From positions 558,001 to 622,000 of the forward strand of contig JADJOZ010000033.1 in NCBI GenBank assembly GCA_016713525.1: 64,000 bases of DNA, given 5' to 3'. Each line of letters opens with the position of its first letter. Positions within the stretch are counted from its first letter, which is position 1. The position numbers and the translations under genes are program-made. The notes below the pieces were generated by a model that worked only from the letters and a program-made list of their open reading frames with translations, was not told the DNA's origin and did not search any database. Shown here piece by piece: positions 17,176 to 26,871 of the stretch. Source of the DNA: Bacteroidota bacterium (lineage in GTDB: Bacteria; Bacteroidota; Bacteroidia; AKYH767-A; OLB10).

Positions 17176-18247
17176 CTATTCCCAACGGAAGAACCTGGTT
17201 GCCATAGCATAGGCGATGACACCCCAAAGCAACATGACAAGCAAATGTGACGAAATGTCTGTAAAACCAGCTCCTTCAAATGCTACTTTACGCAATGCAT
17301 CATTCAGGTAAGTAAGAGGGAGGGCCTTGCAAACTGGTTGCAGCCAGGAAGGAAAAGACTCGATAGGGAAAAAGGTTCCTGACAACAGGAATTGTGGTAA
17401 TGTAACAATGTTAGCCAGAGGAGGAATCATGGATTCATTTTTAGCGAGTCCGGAAATAATAAAACCAAAGCCCATAAAAACTATAAGTCCGATTGCTGCC
17501 AGCAACAGCATCATAAGAGCGGTTATAAATCCATGTACCAACGTGAACCCAAAGGCAAAATATCCAATGGCAATGATGAATATCGCACCCAACATCGAAA
17601 AAACAAGACGGCTCAAAGCTTCTCCCATTAAAATAAATGGTTTACGAATGGGAGTTGCAAAAAATCGCTTGATGACCAGTGTTTGACGCAAATTAAAAAA
17701 GACGAATGCGGTACCAAAAACGCCGGTACTTAAAATAGAAAATCCAAGCTGACCGGGTAAAATAAAATCAATCATCGAGTACTTTCTGCCCTTCACTCTT
17801 GACGGGCGCAATTCTGCAATTTTGGCTGCCGGCTTTACATCTTTCAGGTTTAGCTGATTCACCAGATTTTCCATTACGGATTGAAGTACGGAGCCTTTAT
17901 CCATCGATGCTTCTGATGTTTGCATATCCAGAAAATACCGGGGACCTTCGGCATCCGGATTCATTCGTATATTCAGGACTGCATCAATTCTTCCTTTTTC
18001 CAGTTCCTTATAAAGAGCATCATCACTTTTATCTTCAATAAGTTTAATGCCGGCCATGTTTTTCAAAGCATCATAAACTTCATTTTTACCATCCGATCCG
18101 GAATGAATTCCAAGTTCAAGTGTAATGCCATTGCCTCCTAAAAAATCCGAAAACAAGAATGAATATCAGGGGAAACAACAAGGTAAAAACTACTGCAGAA
18201 GGGCTTCTTGTAATAGAACGGAAACTTGCTTTTGAAATGGCAAGCAT
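17176..18247 (-). CDS. ABC-2 type exporter permease (frameshift in A6 run 18140-18145)
   Basis: About 356 residues once joined. The first ~35 residues from the ATG at 18247 (MLAISKASFRSITRSPSAVV, then a membrane helix FTLLFPLIFILVFGF) are in one frame; the remainder (LGGNGITLELGIHSGSDG...) is in another. Removing one T of the six on the coding strand joins them as FGFLGGNGITLELG. An external domain follows, then about five membrane helices with the ABC-2 motif PPLANIVTLPQFLLSGTFFP near the C-terminus (YR-type exporters: LPLTYLNDALRKVAF). Downstream partner of the ATPase at 18340-19107, gap 92 bp. Substrate unknown; drug or lipid export families share this layout. Confidence 0.8.
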
Positions 18248-18339
18248 TGCAGTAAGCTGACTGTACTTTTCATATACTCACGGTTATATCGGAAGTGGAG
18301 CTGATTAAATTGAAGGTTTTATAATAGCAAGAGAGCACA

Positions 18340-19107
18340 TCATTCCACTTGCCATTCATTTCCGGTAAGCTGAAGAAATACATCTTCCAGATTTGCTTTT
18401 TTAACAGATTTAATACGTTCGAATCCGCTTGCTACCAGATTATCTATGAGATTATCGGGAGTATCCAGTGCAATAATTTTACCACGCTCCATAATAGCAA
18501 CACGGTCGCATAAATTTTCGGCTTCATCCATGTAATGCGTTGTTATAACAACTGTAGTTCCTTCGTTGCGGATATTTTTTATCAGTTCCCATAGGTTTCT
18601 TCTTGCCTGAGGATCAAGACCGGTAGTTGGTTCATCCAGAAAAATAACTTTGGGTTTGTTAATTAAGGTTGTTGCAATTGAAAACCGCTGTTTCTGACCA
18701 CCCGAAAGTTCTTTGTATTTGGCTTTTGCTTTTTCTTCCAGTGCCACCATTTTCAACAACTCTTCCGGATTCGGTGACTGATTATATAAACCGGCAAATA
18801 AATCAATCAGTTCAAGCAGGGTTAAACTCGGGTAGTAATTTGCTGCCTGAAGCTGAACTCCTATTAATTGCTTTATTTCATTTGAATGAGAAGTGGTATC
18901 AAGGCCGTGAATAAATACTTTGCCTGAGGTTTGCTCCCGTAGGGTCTCCATTATTTCGAGGGTCGTGGTTTTACCGGCACCATTTGGTCCCAGTAACCCG
19001 AAAACTTCACCTTCATAGACTTCAAAACTGATTCCGTTAACAGCAATAAGTTGCTGATACTTCTTGGTCAGATTTTCAACTTTAATGACTGCATTTGCTG
19101 GCGACAT
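18340..19107 (-). CDS. ABC exporter ATP-binding protein
   Basis: 255 residues. Walker A GLLGPNGAGKTTTLE near 35, Q-loop IGVQLQAANYYP near 85, signature LSGGQKQRFSIA near 138, Walker B VIFLDEPTTGLD near 160, switch His in ITTHYMDEAE near 192. The short C-terminal tail IKSVKKANLEDVFLQLTG is the DrrA/CcmA-type end of ABC-2 exporter ATPases. Drives the permease encoded next on the same strand. Gene is intact. Confidence 0.9.
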   Translation of the reverse strand: MSPANAVIKVENLTKKYQQLIAVNGISFEVYEGEVFGLLGPNGAGKTTTLEIMETLREQTSGKVFIHGLDTTSHSNEIKQLIGVQLQAANYYPSLTLLELIDLFAGLYNQSPNPEELLKMVALEEKAKAKYKELSGGQKQRFSIATTLINKPKVIFLDEPTTGLDPQARRNLWELIKNIRNEGTTVVITTHYMDEAENLCDRVAIMERGKIIALDTPDNLIDNLVASGFERIKSVKKANLEDVFLQLTGNEWQVE

Positions 19108-19184
19108 ACAGTATTTATTTTCGGTAAAAGTAGGAAAACCCTTCGATATACTCCGCTGTTGTCTGGCAATACCTTTGCCGATCC

Positions 19185-19214
19185 TTGCTATATGGATCGG
19201 TTTTGGTACCTTTG
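19185..19214 (+). promoter_or_regulatory. Bacteroidota promoter (TTG-n19-TACCTTTG) of DUF3109 gene
   Basis: TTG at 19185-19187 and TACCTTTG at 19207-19214 with 19 bases between, a full consensus match. It lies 22 bases before the ATG at 19237, which rules out the longer in-frame starts further upstream. Confidence 0.7.
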
Positions 19215-19236
19215 GAGGCGATTAAACGCACAAATT

Positions 19237-19815
19237 ATGATCCAGGTAGGTAATGTTCTCGTTTCAGACGATGTAATCGGTAAACGCTTTGTATGCGATC
19301 TGGAAAAATGCAGAGGAGCCTGTTGTGTGGAAGGTGACAGCGGAGCCCCGCTTGAAAAGGAAGAACTTGCCATACTCGAAAAAATTTACCCGAAGATTGA
19401 ACCTTTTTTGACAGAAGATGGAAAAAATTCAATCAAAAAATATGGTAAATATTTAATTGATGATGATGGCGACTATGTTACACCGTTAGTAAACGGAGAG
19501 CTGGAGTGCGCCTATACGATTTTTGAAAATGGAATTGCGAAGTGTGGAATTGAGAAAGCGTATGAAGCAGGAAAAATAAAATTCAAGAAACCAATTTCAT
19601 GTCATTTGTATCCAATACGAATTGCAAAATTAAAAAATGGTGATGCATTAAATTATCATAAATGGGATTTGTGCAAAGCTGCATGTTCATTAGGAAAAAA
19701 ACTGGACGTACCCGTATATAAATTTCTTGAAACACCTTTGATCAGAAAATATGGTAAGAAGTGGTATAATGAATTGCAACTTGCTGTTAAATTATTACAC
19801 GAAAAAGAGAAGTGA
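19237..19815 (+). CDS. DUF3109 Cys-rich protein
   Basis: 192 residues, starting MIQVGNVLVSDDVIGKRFVC. The in-frame region extends upstream to 19051 but the promoter at 19185-19214 places the start here. Conserved cysteines: CDLEKCRGACC near residue 20, a Cys in GELECAYT, IAKCGI, ISCHLYPIR and the final CKAACS. The set resembles the CxxCxxxCC metal-binding cluster of YkgJ-type proteins and suggests a bound zinc or iron-sulfur centre. The family is conserved in Bacteroidota without a known function. Divergent from the ABC exporter operon, so the two promoters share the 19108-19236 gap. Confidence 0.8.
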   Translation: MIQVGNVLVSDDVIGKRFVCDLEKCRGACCVEGDSGAPLEKEELAILEKIYPKIEPFLTEDGKNSIKKYGKYLIDDDGDYVTPLVNGELECAYTIFENGIAKCGIEKAYEAGKIKFKKPISCHLYPIRIAKLKNGDALNYHKWDLCKAACSLGKKLDVPVYKFLETPLIRKYGKKWYNELQLAVKLLHEKEK

Positions 19816-20126
19816 TTGAAATTATAGCAAATTCGCCCTTTTTTACTTATTCGCCATTTTAGTTATCAAACTTCTGACAAAAACAAAGCATTTTACGTTA
19901 TTTTTTTATTAACCCGACTTTGTTCAAAAATTCAGGTGATTGTTCAAAAAATTGAATTGTTTTCACGCTTAATTTTAACAAAGTTTGCAAGGGATTCAAC
20001 AAGACATCTTTTACAGTAAAACCTGTTGATTCTCAATCAAAATTTAAATCAATTAGATTACTAAATGGCCTGGTTGGCTAACTGACCGGGCGGGGGAATT
20101 GTCAACTTATTAAAAATTAAAGATAT
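19816..20126 (+). promoter_or_regulatory. 311-bp leader/regulatory region of nrdB-nrdA
   Basis: No gene. It contains two copies of TTGTTCAAAAA (19920-19930 and 19940-19950) spaced exactly 20 bp, an inverted pair ACTTTGTT (19917-19924) / AACAAAGT (19977-19984), and a 7-bp hairpin with one G-U pair (20068-20074 with 20085-20091) about 36 bases before the nrdB ATG. I see no match to the NrdR box consensus. The repeats are candidates for regulator binding; the hairpin could act in the mRNA leader. Confidence 0.45.
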
Positions 20127-21086
20127 ATGGAAGTTTTGCTGCAGGAGAACAAGGATCGTTTCGTTTTACTCCCAATTAAGTACCCGGAAATATGGAAAAT
20201 GTACAAGAAGCATGAAGCTTCTTTCTGGACCGCCGAAGAAATTGACCTTTCTCCGGATTTAAAGGACTGGGAACGCCTTAGTAATGATGAACGTCACTTT
20301 GTTAAGCATGTATTGGCGTTTTTTGCAGCAAGTGATGGTATTGTAAACGAAAATCTGGCAGTTAACTTCATGAAGGAGGTTCAGTTACCTGAAGCTCGTT
20401 GTTTTTATGGGTTCCAGATTATGATTGAAAACATTCACTCTGAAACTTACTCTTTATTAATAGATACCTATATTAAGGATCCGGTTGAGAAAAACAGACT
20501 GTTCCATGCTATTGATAGTGTTCCATGTGTTCAGAAAAAGGCACAGTGGGCGCTGAAATGGATTAACGATGGAAGCTTTGCTGAGCGTTTAGTGGCTTTT
20601 GCAGCCGTTGAAGGTATTTTCTTCTCTGGAAGTTTCTGCTCTATATTCTGGTTAAAGAAGCGTGGTTTAATGCCGGGACTGTCATTTTCCAATGAGTTGA
20701 TTTCCAGAGATGAGGGATTACACTGTGATTTCGCTTGTCTATTATATAGTATGCTCGAAACAAAACTTTCTCAGGAACGCATTCATGCTATCATCAGAGA
20801 TGCTGTTGAAAATGAGCATGAGTTCGTGACAGATGCACTTCCTGTTTCTCTTATTGGTATGAACTCCAAGCTGATGTGTCAGTATATCGAATTTGTTGCC
20901 GACCGTTTACTCGTTGCTCTTGGTTACGATAAAATATACAATGCAACGAATCCGTTTGATTTTATGGAGACCATTTCTTTACAGGGAAAGACCAACTTCT
21001 TCGAAAAACGCGTTGCAGAATATCAGAAGGCAGGAGTTATGAACACAAAGGAACAACAGGAGTTCAAACTAGATGAAGATTTCTAG
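20127..21086 (+). CDS. nrdB: Ribonucleotide reductase class Ia, small (radical) subunit
   Basis: 319 residues. Supplies the tyrosyl radical for reduction of ribonucleotides. Ligands of the di-iron site are visible: Asp in FAASDGIVNENL near 70, Glu and His in MIENIHSETYSLLID near 100, Glu in AVEGIFFSGSF near 160, Glu and His in DAVENEHEFV near 230; the radical Tyr is in HSETY. The C-terminal tail FKLDEDF is the acidic-aromatic peptide that docks on NrdA. Eukaryote-like type with no ferredoxin partner seen. Next gene nrdA starts 48 bp later, same operon. Confidence 0.95.
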   Translation: MEVLLQENKDRFVLLPIKYPEIWKMYKKHEASFWTAEEIDLSPDLKDWERLSNDERHFVKHVLAFFAASDGIVNENLAVNFMKEVQLPEARCFYGFQIMIENIHSETYSLLIDTYIKDPVEKNRLFHAIDSVPCVQKKAQWALKWINDGSFAERLVAFAAVEGIFFSGSFCSIFWLKKRGLMPGLSFSNELISRDEGLHCDFACLLYSMLETKLSQERIHAIIRDAVENEHEFVTDALPVSLIGMNSKLMCQYIEFVADRLLVALGYDKIYNATNPFDFMETISLQGKTNFFEKRVAEYQKAGVMNTKEQQEFKLDEDF

Positions 21087-21134
21087 GATTTTATTAAACA
21101 AGCACTTTCATACCAACATTAAAACACCGCAACA

Positions 21135-23513
21135 ATGATTGTAGTAAAAAGAGACGGACGGAGGGAAACCGTTAAATTCGACAAAATAACATCCAGGATT
21201 CAACGCCTATGCTATGGCCTTTCTCCTGAACATGTGGAACCTGTGCAGGTTGCCATTAAAGTTATTGAGGGAATTTATGACGGTGTAACTACCAGTGAAC
21301 TCGATAATCTTGCTGCTGAAATCGCTGCATCGCTCACTACAAAGCATCCCGATTATGCTTTGTTAGCAAGCCGTATTGCAATTTCTAACCTGCATAAAAA
21401 TACTAAAAAGTCGTTTTCTGAAACGATGCGTGATCTGCACGATTATATAGATCCGAAAACAAACCTTCATGCTTCACTCATTGCTGAAGATGTGTTCAAA
21501 ATCATAAATGATAATGCAGATTTGCTCGATTCGACGATCATTTATGACCGCGATTTTGGCTACGATTATTTCGGATTTAAAACACTCGAAAAATCATACC
21601 TCCTGAAGATTAATGGGAAAGTAGTGGAACGCCCGCAACACATGCTGATGCGCGTTGCTGTTGGTATTCACAAAGAAGATGTGGATGCTGCCATTGAAAC
21701 GTACAACCTGATGAGTGAACGCTGGTTTACACATGCTACACCAACCTTATTTAATGCCGGAACCCCGAAGCCACAATTATCTTCGTGCTTTCTGTTAACT
21801 ATGAAAGGTGACAGCATCGAAGGTATTTATGATACATTAAAACAATGTGCGCAGATTTCACAATCTGCCGGTGGAATAGGCCTGAGCATTCATAATATTC
21901 GTGCAACAGGTTCGTACATCAGAGGAACAAATGGAACCAGTAATGGTATCGTTCCCATGTTGCGGGTATTCAATGATACTGCCCGTTACGTCGATCAGGG
22001 TGGTGGCAAAAGAAAAGGTTCTTTTGCAATTTACCTCGAGCCATGGCATGCCGATGTATTCGATTTCCTTGAACTGAAAAAGAATCATGGTAAGGAAGAA
22101 CTTCGCGCACGTGACCTTTTCTTTGCACTGTGGGTTTGTGATCTGTTCATGAAACGAGTTGAAGAAGAAGGCGACTGGTCACTGTTCTGCCCAAATGAAG
22201 CACCGGGATTATCGGATTGCTATGGTAAAGAATTTGAACTGCTTTACGAACGCTACGAAGCTGAAGGTAAAGCAAGAAAAGTTGTTAAAGCACGCGAACT
22301 GTGGGCTGCAATTCTGGAATCACAAATTGAAACAGGAACCCCTTACATGCTTTATAAAGATGCATGTAATGAAAAATCAAATCAGAAGAATTTAGGAACT
22401 ATAAAAAGTTCTAACCTCTGCACCGAAATTGTAGAGTATACCGATAAAGATGAAGTTGCCGTTTGTAACCTTGCATCAATCTCTTTACCAAGGTTTGTAA
22501 TTGATGGTAAATTCGATCATCAGAAATTATTTGATATCACCTATGTGGTAACAAAAAATCTGAATAAAATTATTGATGTTAATTATTACCCTGTTCCGGA
22601 AGCAAAACGTTCTAACATGCGTCACCGTCCAATTGGAATTGGTGTGCAGGGACTTGCAGATGCGTTCATTCTGATGCGTTTGCCATTTGATTCGGAAGGT
22701 GCCCGTGCTTTAAATCGTGATGTTTTCGAAACCATATACTATGCTGCAATGACAGCATCCAAAGATCTTGCGAAAATTGATGGTGCATATGAAACATTCC
22801 CGGGATCTCCTTTGTCGAAAGGTATTTTTCAGTTCGATATGTGGAATGTTACTCCTTCTGATCGCTGGGAATGGGATGTGTTGAAAGATGAAGTAAAGAA
22901 ACATGGTGCAAGAAATTCCCTGTTGCTTGCTCCAATGCCTACCGCTTCTACTTCTCAGATTTTAGGTAACAACGAATGTTTTGAAGCATATACCTCGAAT
23001 ATTTATACCCGACGCGTACTGTCTGGCGAATTTGTTGTCGTTAACAAACACCTGCTGCTCGATCTGGTAAATATGGGATTGTGGAATAATGATCTTAAGA
23101 ATAAAATTATTGCCAGCAACGGTTCTGTACAAAGTATTCCTGAAATCCCTGAAGACATTAAGGAACTATACAAAACAGTTTGGGAAATCAAACAAAAAGC
23201 AATCCTTGATATGGCTGCCGACCGTGGAGCATTTATCTGCCAAAGTCAGTCACTTAATATCTTTATTCCTGATGCGAACTTCGCTAAATTAAGTTCAATG
23301 CATTTTTATGCATGGAAAAAGGGTTTGAAAACAGGAATGTATTATCTTCGTACGAAATCAGCCGTTGATGCCATTAAATTCACTGTTGATAGTTCTTACC
23401 TCAAACAACCCGGAACCAATAATACCGAAAAACCACTGGTCAATGAAACAGCCCTGGCTGAAGTCAGTTGCAGCATCGATAATCCTGATGATTGCCTCGC
23501 CTGTGGAAGCTAA
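21135..23513 (+). CDS. nrdA: Ribonucleotide reductase class Ia, large (catalytic) subunit
   Basis: 792 residues. N-terminal ATP-cone (VVKRDGRRETVKFDKITSRI) for allosteric activity control. Active-site motifs: PQLSSCFLLTM with one catalytic Cys near 215, NLCTEIVEY with the radical-site Cys and Glu near 430, and NECFEAYTSNIYTRRVLSGE with the partner region near 618. The C-terminus ends CLACGS, the CxxC swinging arm that is re-reduced by thioredoxin/glutaredoxin. Complete and unbroken. Followed by a terminator, so nrdB-nrdA is a two-gene operon. Confidence 0.95.
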   Translation: MIVVKRDGRRETVKFDKITSRIQRLCYGLSPEHVEPVQVAIKVIEGIYDGVTTSELDNLAAEIAASLTTKHPDYALLASRIAISNLHKNTKKSFSETMRDLHDYIDPKTNLHASLIAEDVFKIINDNADLLDSTIIYDRDFGYDYFGFKTLEKSYLLKINGKVVERPQHMLMRVAVGIHKEDVDAAIETYNLMSERWFTHATPTLFNAGTPKPQLSSCFLLTMKGDSIEGIYDTLKQCAQISQSAGGIGLSIHNIRATGSYIRGTNGTSNGIVPMLRVFNDTARYVDQGGGKRKGSFAIYLEPWHADVFDFLELKKNHGKEELRARDLFFALWVCDLFMKRVEEEGDWSLFCPNEAPGLSDCYGKEFELLYERYEAEGKARKVVKARELWAAILESQIETGTPYMLYKDACNEKSNQKNLGTIKSSNLCTEIVEYTDKDEVAVCNLASISLPRFVIDGKFDHQKLFDITYVVTKNLNKIIDVNYYPVPEAKRSNMRHRPIGIGVQGLADAFILMRLPFDSEGARALNRDVFETIYYAAMTASKDLAKIDGAYETFPGSPLSKGIFQFDMWNVTPSDRWEWDVLKDEVKKHGARNSLLLAPMPTASTSQILGNNECFEAYTSNIYTRRVLSGEFVVVNKHLLLDLVNMGLWNNDLKNKIIASNGSVQSIPEIPEDIKELYKTVWEIKQKAILDMAADRGAFICQSQSLNIFIPDANFAKLSSMHFYAWKKGLKTGMYYLRTKSAVDAIKFTVDSSYLKQPGTNNTEKPLVNETALAEVSCSIDNPDDCLACGS

Positions 23514-23526
23514 GATTTTTTCCCCA

Positions 23527-23545
23527 TCCCGCACCGCTTGCGGGA
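23527..23545. repeat. Small palindromic hairpin TCCCGCA...TGCGGGA
   Basis: A 7-bp GC-rich perfect stem (TCCCGCA with TGCGGGA) with a 5-base loop just after the nrdA stop, unlike the AT-rich surroundings. It looks like a dispersed palindromic unit, but only one copy was noticed here. Confidence 0.35.
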
Positions 23546-23561
23546 GCTAATTCAAGTAGTC

Positions 23562-23585
23562 AACCCCGGTAGAAATACCGGGGTT
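23562..23585 (+). terminator. Terminator of nrdB-nrdA operon
   Basis: A perfect 10-bp stem (23562-23571 with 23576-23585) closed by a GAAA tetraloop and followed by T-rich sequence. Confidence 0.8.
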
Positions 23586-23695
23586 TGTTGTTAATTTTAC
23601 AGAATGAGTTCCGTAACATTTACGCAAAGTACGGTCCCCCTAAATAACTGTTCAAAAAAATCTATTACCTTTAGTTACCTTCAAAAATTCAAGAA

Positions 23696-24886
23696 ATGTC
23701 CGATTTTCAATTAATTGCCAAAACAACTTATGGTTTGGAAGATATACTGGCCGCCGAAATTCTTAAACTTGGTGGTCGCGATATCCAGACTTTAAACCGT
23801 GCCGTGCGATTCACCGGTGATCTGGGAATGATTTACAAGAGTAATTTATGCCTCAGAACTGCTTTGCGAATTTTAGTGCCGATAACTAGTTTTCAGGTTT
23901 CTGATGAAGAAAGTCTGTACAATGAAATGAAACAAATTGAATGGGAAAAGTATCTCGATGTAACCGATACCTTAGCAATTGATACGGTTTTAAGTACAGA
24001 TCTTTTCAATCACAGTCAGTTTATTTCTCAGAAAGCTAAAGATGCAATTGTCGATCGTTTTCGGGAACGGGAAGAAAGCCGGCCGAGTGTCGATCTCGAT
24101 CGTCCGACATTGCGAATAAACTTACATATTATTGATGATGTTTGTGATGTATCTTTCGATAGTTCAGGTGATAGCCTCCATAAAAGAGGATACAGGGATC
24201 AAACTAATAAAGCACCAATGAATGAAGTGTTAGCTGCGGGATTGGTGCTTCTTTCCGGCTGGCAAAAGCACCGGAATCTGGTTGATCCAATGTGTGGCTC
24301 AGGAACAATTCTGATTGAAGCGGCTATGATTGCAGCAAATATACCTCCCGGTTATTACAGAACTGAGTTCGGGTTTATGCTATGGAAAAAATACCTTCCT
24401 TTTGATGAAACCCTATGGAATACTATTTACGAAGCTATAATAAACAGGATTTCTTCAGAACCTGCCCGCATTTTTGGTGGTGAATTATCGCATCATGTTA
24501 CCAGAAAAGCAAAAGAAAATGTGAAACTGGCAAGAGTTGAAGATCTGGTAGATATTAAAGAGTCCAATATGCTCGATTTTGAACCGCCGGAAGGAGGAGG
24601 GGTTGTCATTCTGAATCCTCCCTACGGCGAAAGAATGGATAAAGATGATATTTTTGAACTCTATAAATCTATTGGCGATACTTTTAAAAAGAAATATGCC
24701 GGATACGATTGCTGGATGATAACTTCTAATATGGAAGCATTAAAAGTTGTAGGTCTCCGCCCCTCAAGGAAAATTAAAGTGTTTAATGGTCCGCTGGAAT
24801 GCCGCTTTGTTAAATATGAAATGTATAAGGGAACCAAAAAATTACATAAAATCCGAAATGCGGATGACGCACAGGAGGATGAATAA
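23696..24886 (+). CDS. THUMP-domain rRNA guanine-N2 methyltransferase (RlmL/TrmN6-like)
   Basis: 396 residues. N-terminal ferredoxin-like/THUMP region (residues about 1-160, including LRINLHIIDDVCDVSFDSSG, and GDSLHKRGYR) followed by a Rossmann methyltransferase: SAM-binding LVDPMCGSGTILIEAAMIA near 200 and catalytic VVILNPPYGERM near 303, the NPPY motif for N2 methylation of guanine in RNA. This is the UPF0020 layout, equal to the N-terminal half of E. coli RlmL; the K-domain half is absent. rRNA G2445-like target is inferred. Candidate -7 box TACCTTTA at 23666 is weak. Followed by a bidirectional terminator. Confidence 0.85.
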   Translation: MSDFQLIAKTTYGLEDILAAEILKLGGRDIQTLNRAVRFTGDLGMIYKSNLCLRTALRILVPITSFQVSDEESLYNEMKQIEWEKYLDVTDTLAIDTVLSTDLFNHSQFISQKAKDAIVDRFREREESRPSVDLDRPTLRINLHIIDDVCDVSFDSSGDSLHKRGYRDQTNKAPMNEVLAAGLVLLSGWQKHRNLVDPMCGSGTILIEAAMIAANIPPGYYRTEFGFMLWKKYLPFDETLWNTIYEAIINRISSEPARIFGGELSHHVTRKAKENVKLARVEDLVDIKESNMLDFEPPEGGGVVILNPPYGERMDKDDIFELYKSIGDTFKKKYAGYDCWMITSNMEALKVVGLRPSRKIKVFNGPLECRFVKYEMYKGTKKLHKIRNADDAQEDE

Positions 24887-24920
24887 AAAAAGCCTTCGGA
24901 ATTTTCCGAAGGCTTTTTTT
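24885..24920. terminator. Bidirectional terminator between convergent genes
   Basis: A perfect 16-bp stem (24885-24900 with 24905-24920) with a 4-base loop, A-run on the left and T-run on the right. Ends the methyltransferase transcript and the minus-strand secreted-protein gene. Confidence 0.9.
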
Positions 24921-24936
24921 ATTTTGCTAATGCACT

Positions 24937-26648
24937 TTACTGCACCACAAATTTACCAGCAGTAATTATTCCGCTTTTAATATTTGTAACTTCATAAATA
25001 AACAGCCCCGTATGGAGTTTTTCTTTCCTAACAATGCTTTTTGACCGGTAGTTGCCTCAGTAAATATCAGCTTTCCTGCACTATCATACACCTTCACTGA
25101 AATCATATCACCATCAATGTTACTGAATGAAATAATAGCATCCTCTGTAACCGGATTAGGGAACACCTGCACCATATTGGTTGCATCCTGTTCAGCAATA
25201 CCAACCGGAATCTGATAAACAAGTGTATTCAGCGTTGTGTTGGTAACAATTGCAGGATTTAAATCGAAATAAATATGCGCAGTATTATTGAGAACGTTAT
25301 TATTTGGTAGTCCTGTTTTAATTAAACAACGGTAACGGACAAACCCATGACTTCCCGGTTCATTCACATTGCTGTCGGGTAATAAAATATTATTAAAAGT
25401 GAAAGTAGTTCTGCCATTGGTGCGTTGTTCAACAGCTACCGGGTGACTGCTTGTAATTATTTCAAAAGAACTTAAATCAAGAATTGAAGCATTCAAAGTA
25501 TCTAAAAGCACCACATTGAATGCGGTATCATTACCAGTGTTCTGGAACCGAATAATAAAGTCGAGTGTATCCGACATAAGTGTGTAATGCTGCGCTTGTA
25601 CTCCTGCAGGGATTACTGTTTTGTCGTTAGGATCATACGAACACAATACAGGGTGATTTAGAAGTTGTTCATCCTGATACAAAATTGTACCGGATGGATT
25701 CTGAGCATTCGCAATAACACTATTGGTTATAATGCTTCCGGCACCTGGTTGTGTAACCGTTACAATTATATTACGGGATTCTCCAGGATATAAATCAATG
25801 TATTCCCAGGTGTAAGTATTACCGGTAATGTTATCGGGAGTAACAGAGCTTGAAACGAATCCCAGATTACCGCTCTTGATAAAATATACTTCACCCTTGC
25901 AGATCACAGTTCCAGTGTTTGTATAAGTAATTACGTATGTTGAATTCTGGAAACATCTTGGTGGTGTGCCGCCTGTTATATTAACATCAATCTTGTAAAG
26001 GTCAGTTTTTCCTTTAAGACCAAAATTTATTCCGGTAACAACTGGTGGTGTAACATTTACCGAAACCACACTGTCGGTGGTTACATTCCAAAGATTTCCG
26101 GGCAACACTTTTACATTTTTTGGTCCAACAACTGCGGGAAGAGAATAGAATCCGTTAATTGTAGAAAATGTAACCAGACTGTCGGGTAAAAGCATCACTT
26201 TGTAATTGACCATTCCATTTTCAGTGCCATTTTGTGTCAAACTGGAATCACTGTCCCAGAAAACATTTCCTTCAACAAACGCATCTGCAATACTGAAGCC
26301 ACCGGGAATTGTAAAAGTTGTCCAGCCAAAATCCCATTGAACTGTATAATTTCCAATCGGCGCATTTGCAGGAATATCCCAGGGAATCGAAACATTATCA
26401 TCATCAATGAGAGTCGACCATGCACTTGGATAAATATAAAAATTATTAAGTTTCAGATAGAAATCATTCAATCCAAATTGATTGGGATAAGAAGACATTG
26501 TAAACATAAAGCCGGCTCCGGTTACAGTAGTTGTCAATGATTGCCCTCGTATCCCTGAATTAGGTGTAATTGACAATAATGACTGACTATAAGATTTTCC
26601 CAGACAGACAAAAAGTAAGAAAGTGGCTATTAGTAAGTGTTTTTTCAT
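24937..26648 (-). CDS. T9SS-secreted repeat protein with CSYDPNDK domain (frameshift at 25038-25042)
   Basis: About 570 residues. Signal peptide ends SYSQ; then an Ig/TIG-like domain (SLLSITPNSGIRGQSLTTTV), an SdrD-B-like module (VFWDSDSSLTQNGTENG), and the conserved LCSYDPNDKTVIPAGVQAQ domain with DTLDFIIRFQNTGNDTAFNV. The C-terminus is a type A sorting domain (VQVFPNPVTEDAIISF). The frame breaks in a T5 run (plus strand 25038-25042); with one more base the protein continues QKSIVRKEKLHTGLFIYEVT and ends GKFVVQ at 24937, as in the paralogue next to it. It should be exported by the SprA translocon. Binding function unknown. Confidence 0.8.
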
Positions 26649-26822
26649 GATTCTGATTTTAAAAGCATGTTAAAAGTAATAGAATAGTCGGTTTTTGAGA
26701 AACAAATTCAATTTTTTTTGACAAAAAGTGCCTTTAGATGGGTGAAAAGCTCTTATTTCTCAGCGAGCTGAGTTTAAAATTGACTTTTAGGCTATATTTC
26801 TGATTAGTTTATGTGAAAACTA

Positions 26823-26852
26823 AAAAAGCCCCCGGAAATACCGGAGGCTTTT
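26823..26852 (-). terminator. Terminator of second CSYDPNDK-domain gene
   Basis: Interrupted inverted repeat (AAAAGCC...CCGG with CCGG...GGCTTTT) 20 bases after the stop codon at 26872, with a T-run on the minus-strand side. Confidence 0.7.
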
Positions 26853-26871
26853 CAATTTTAAAATTATCCAA

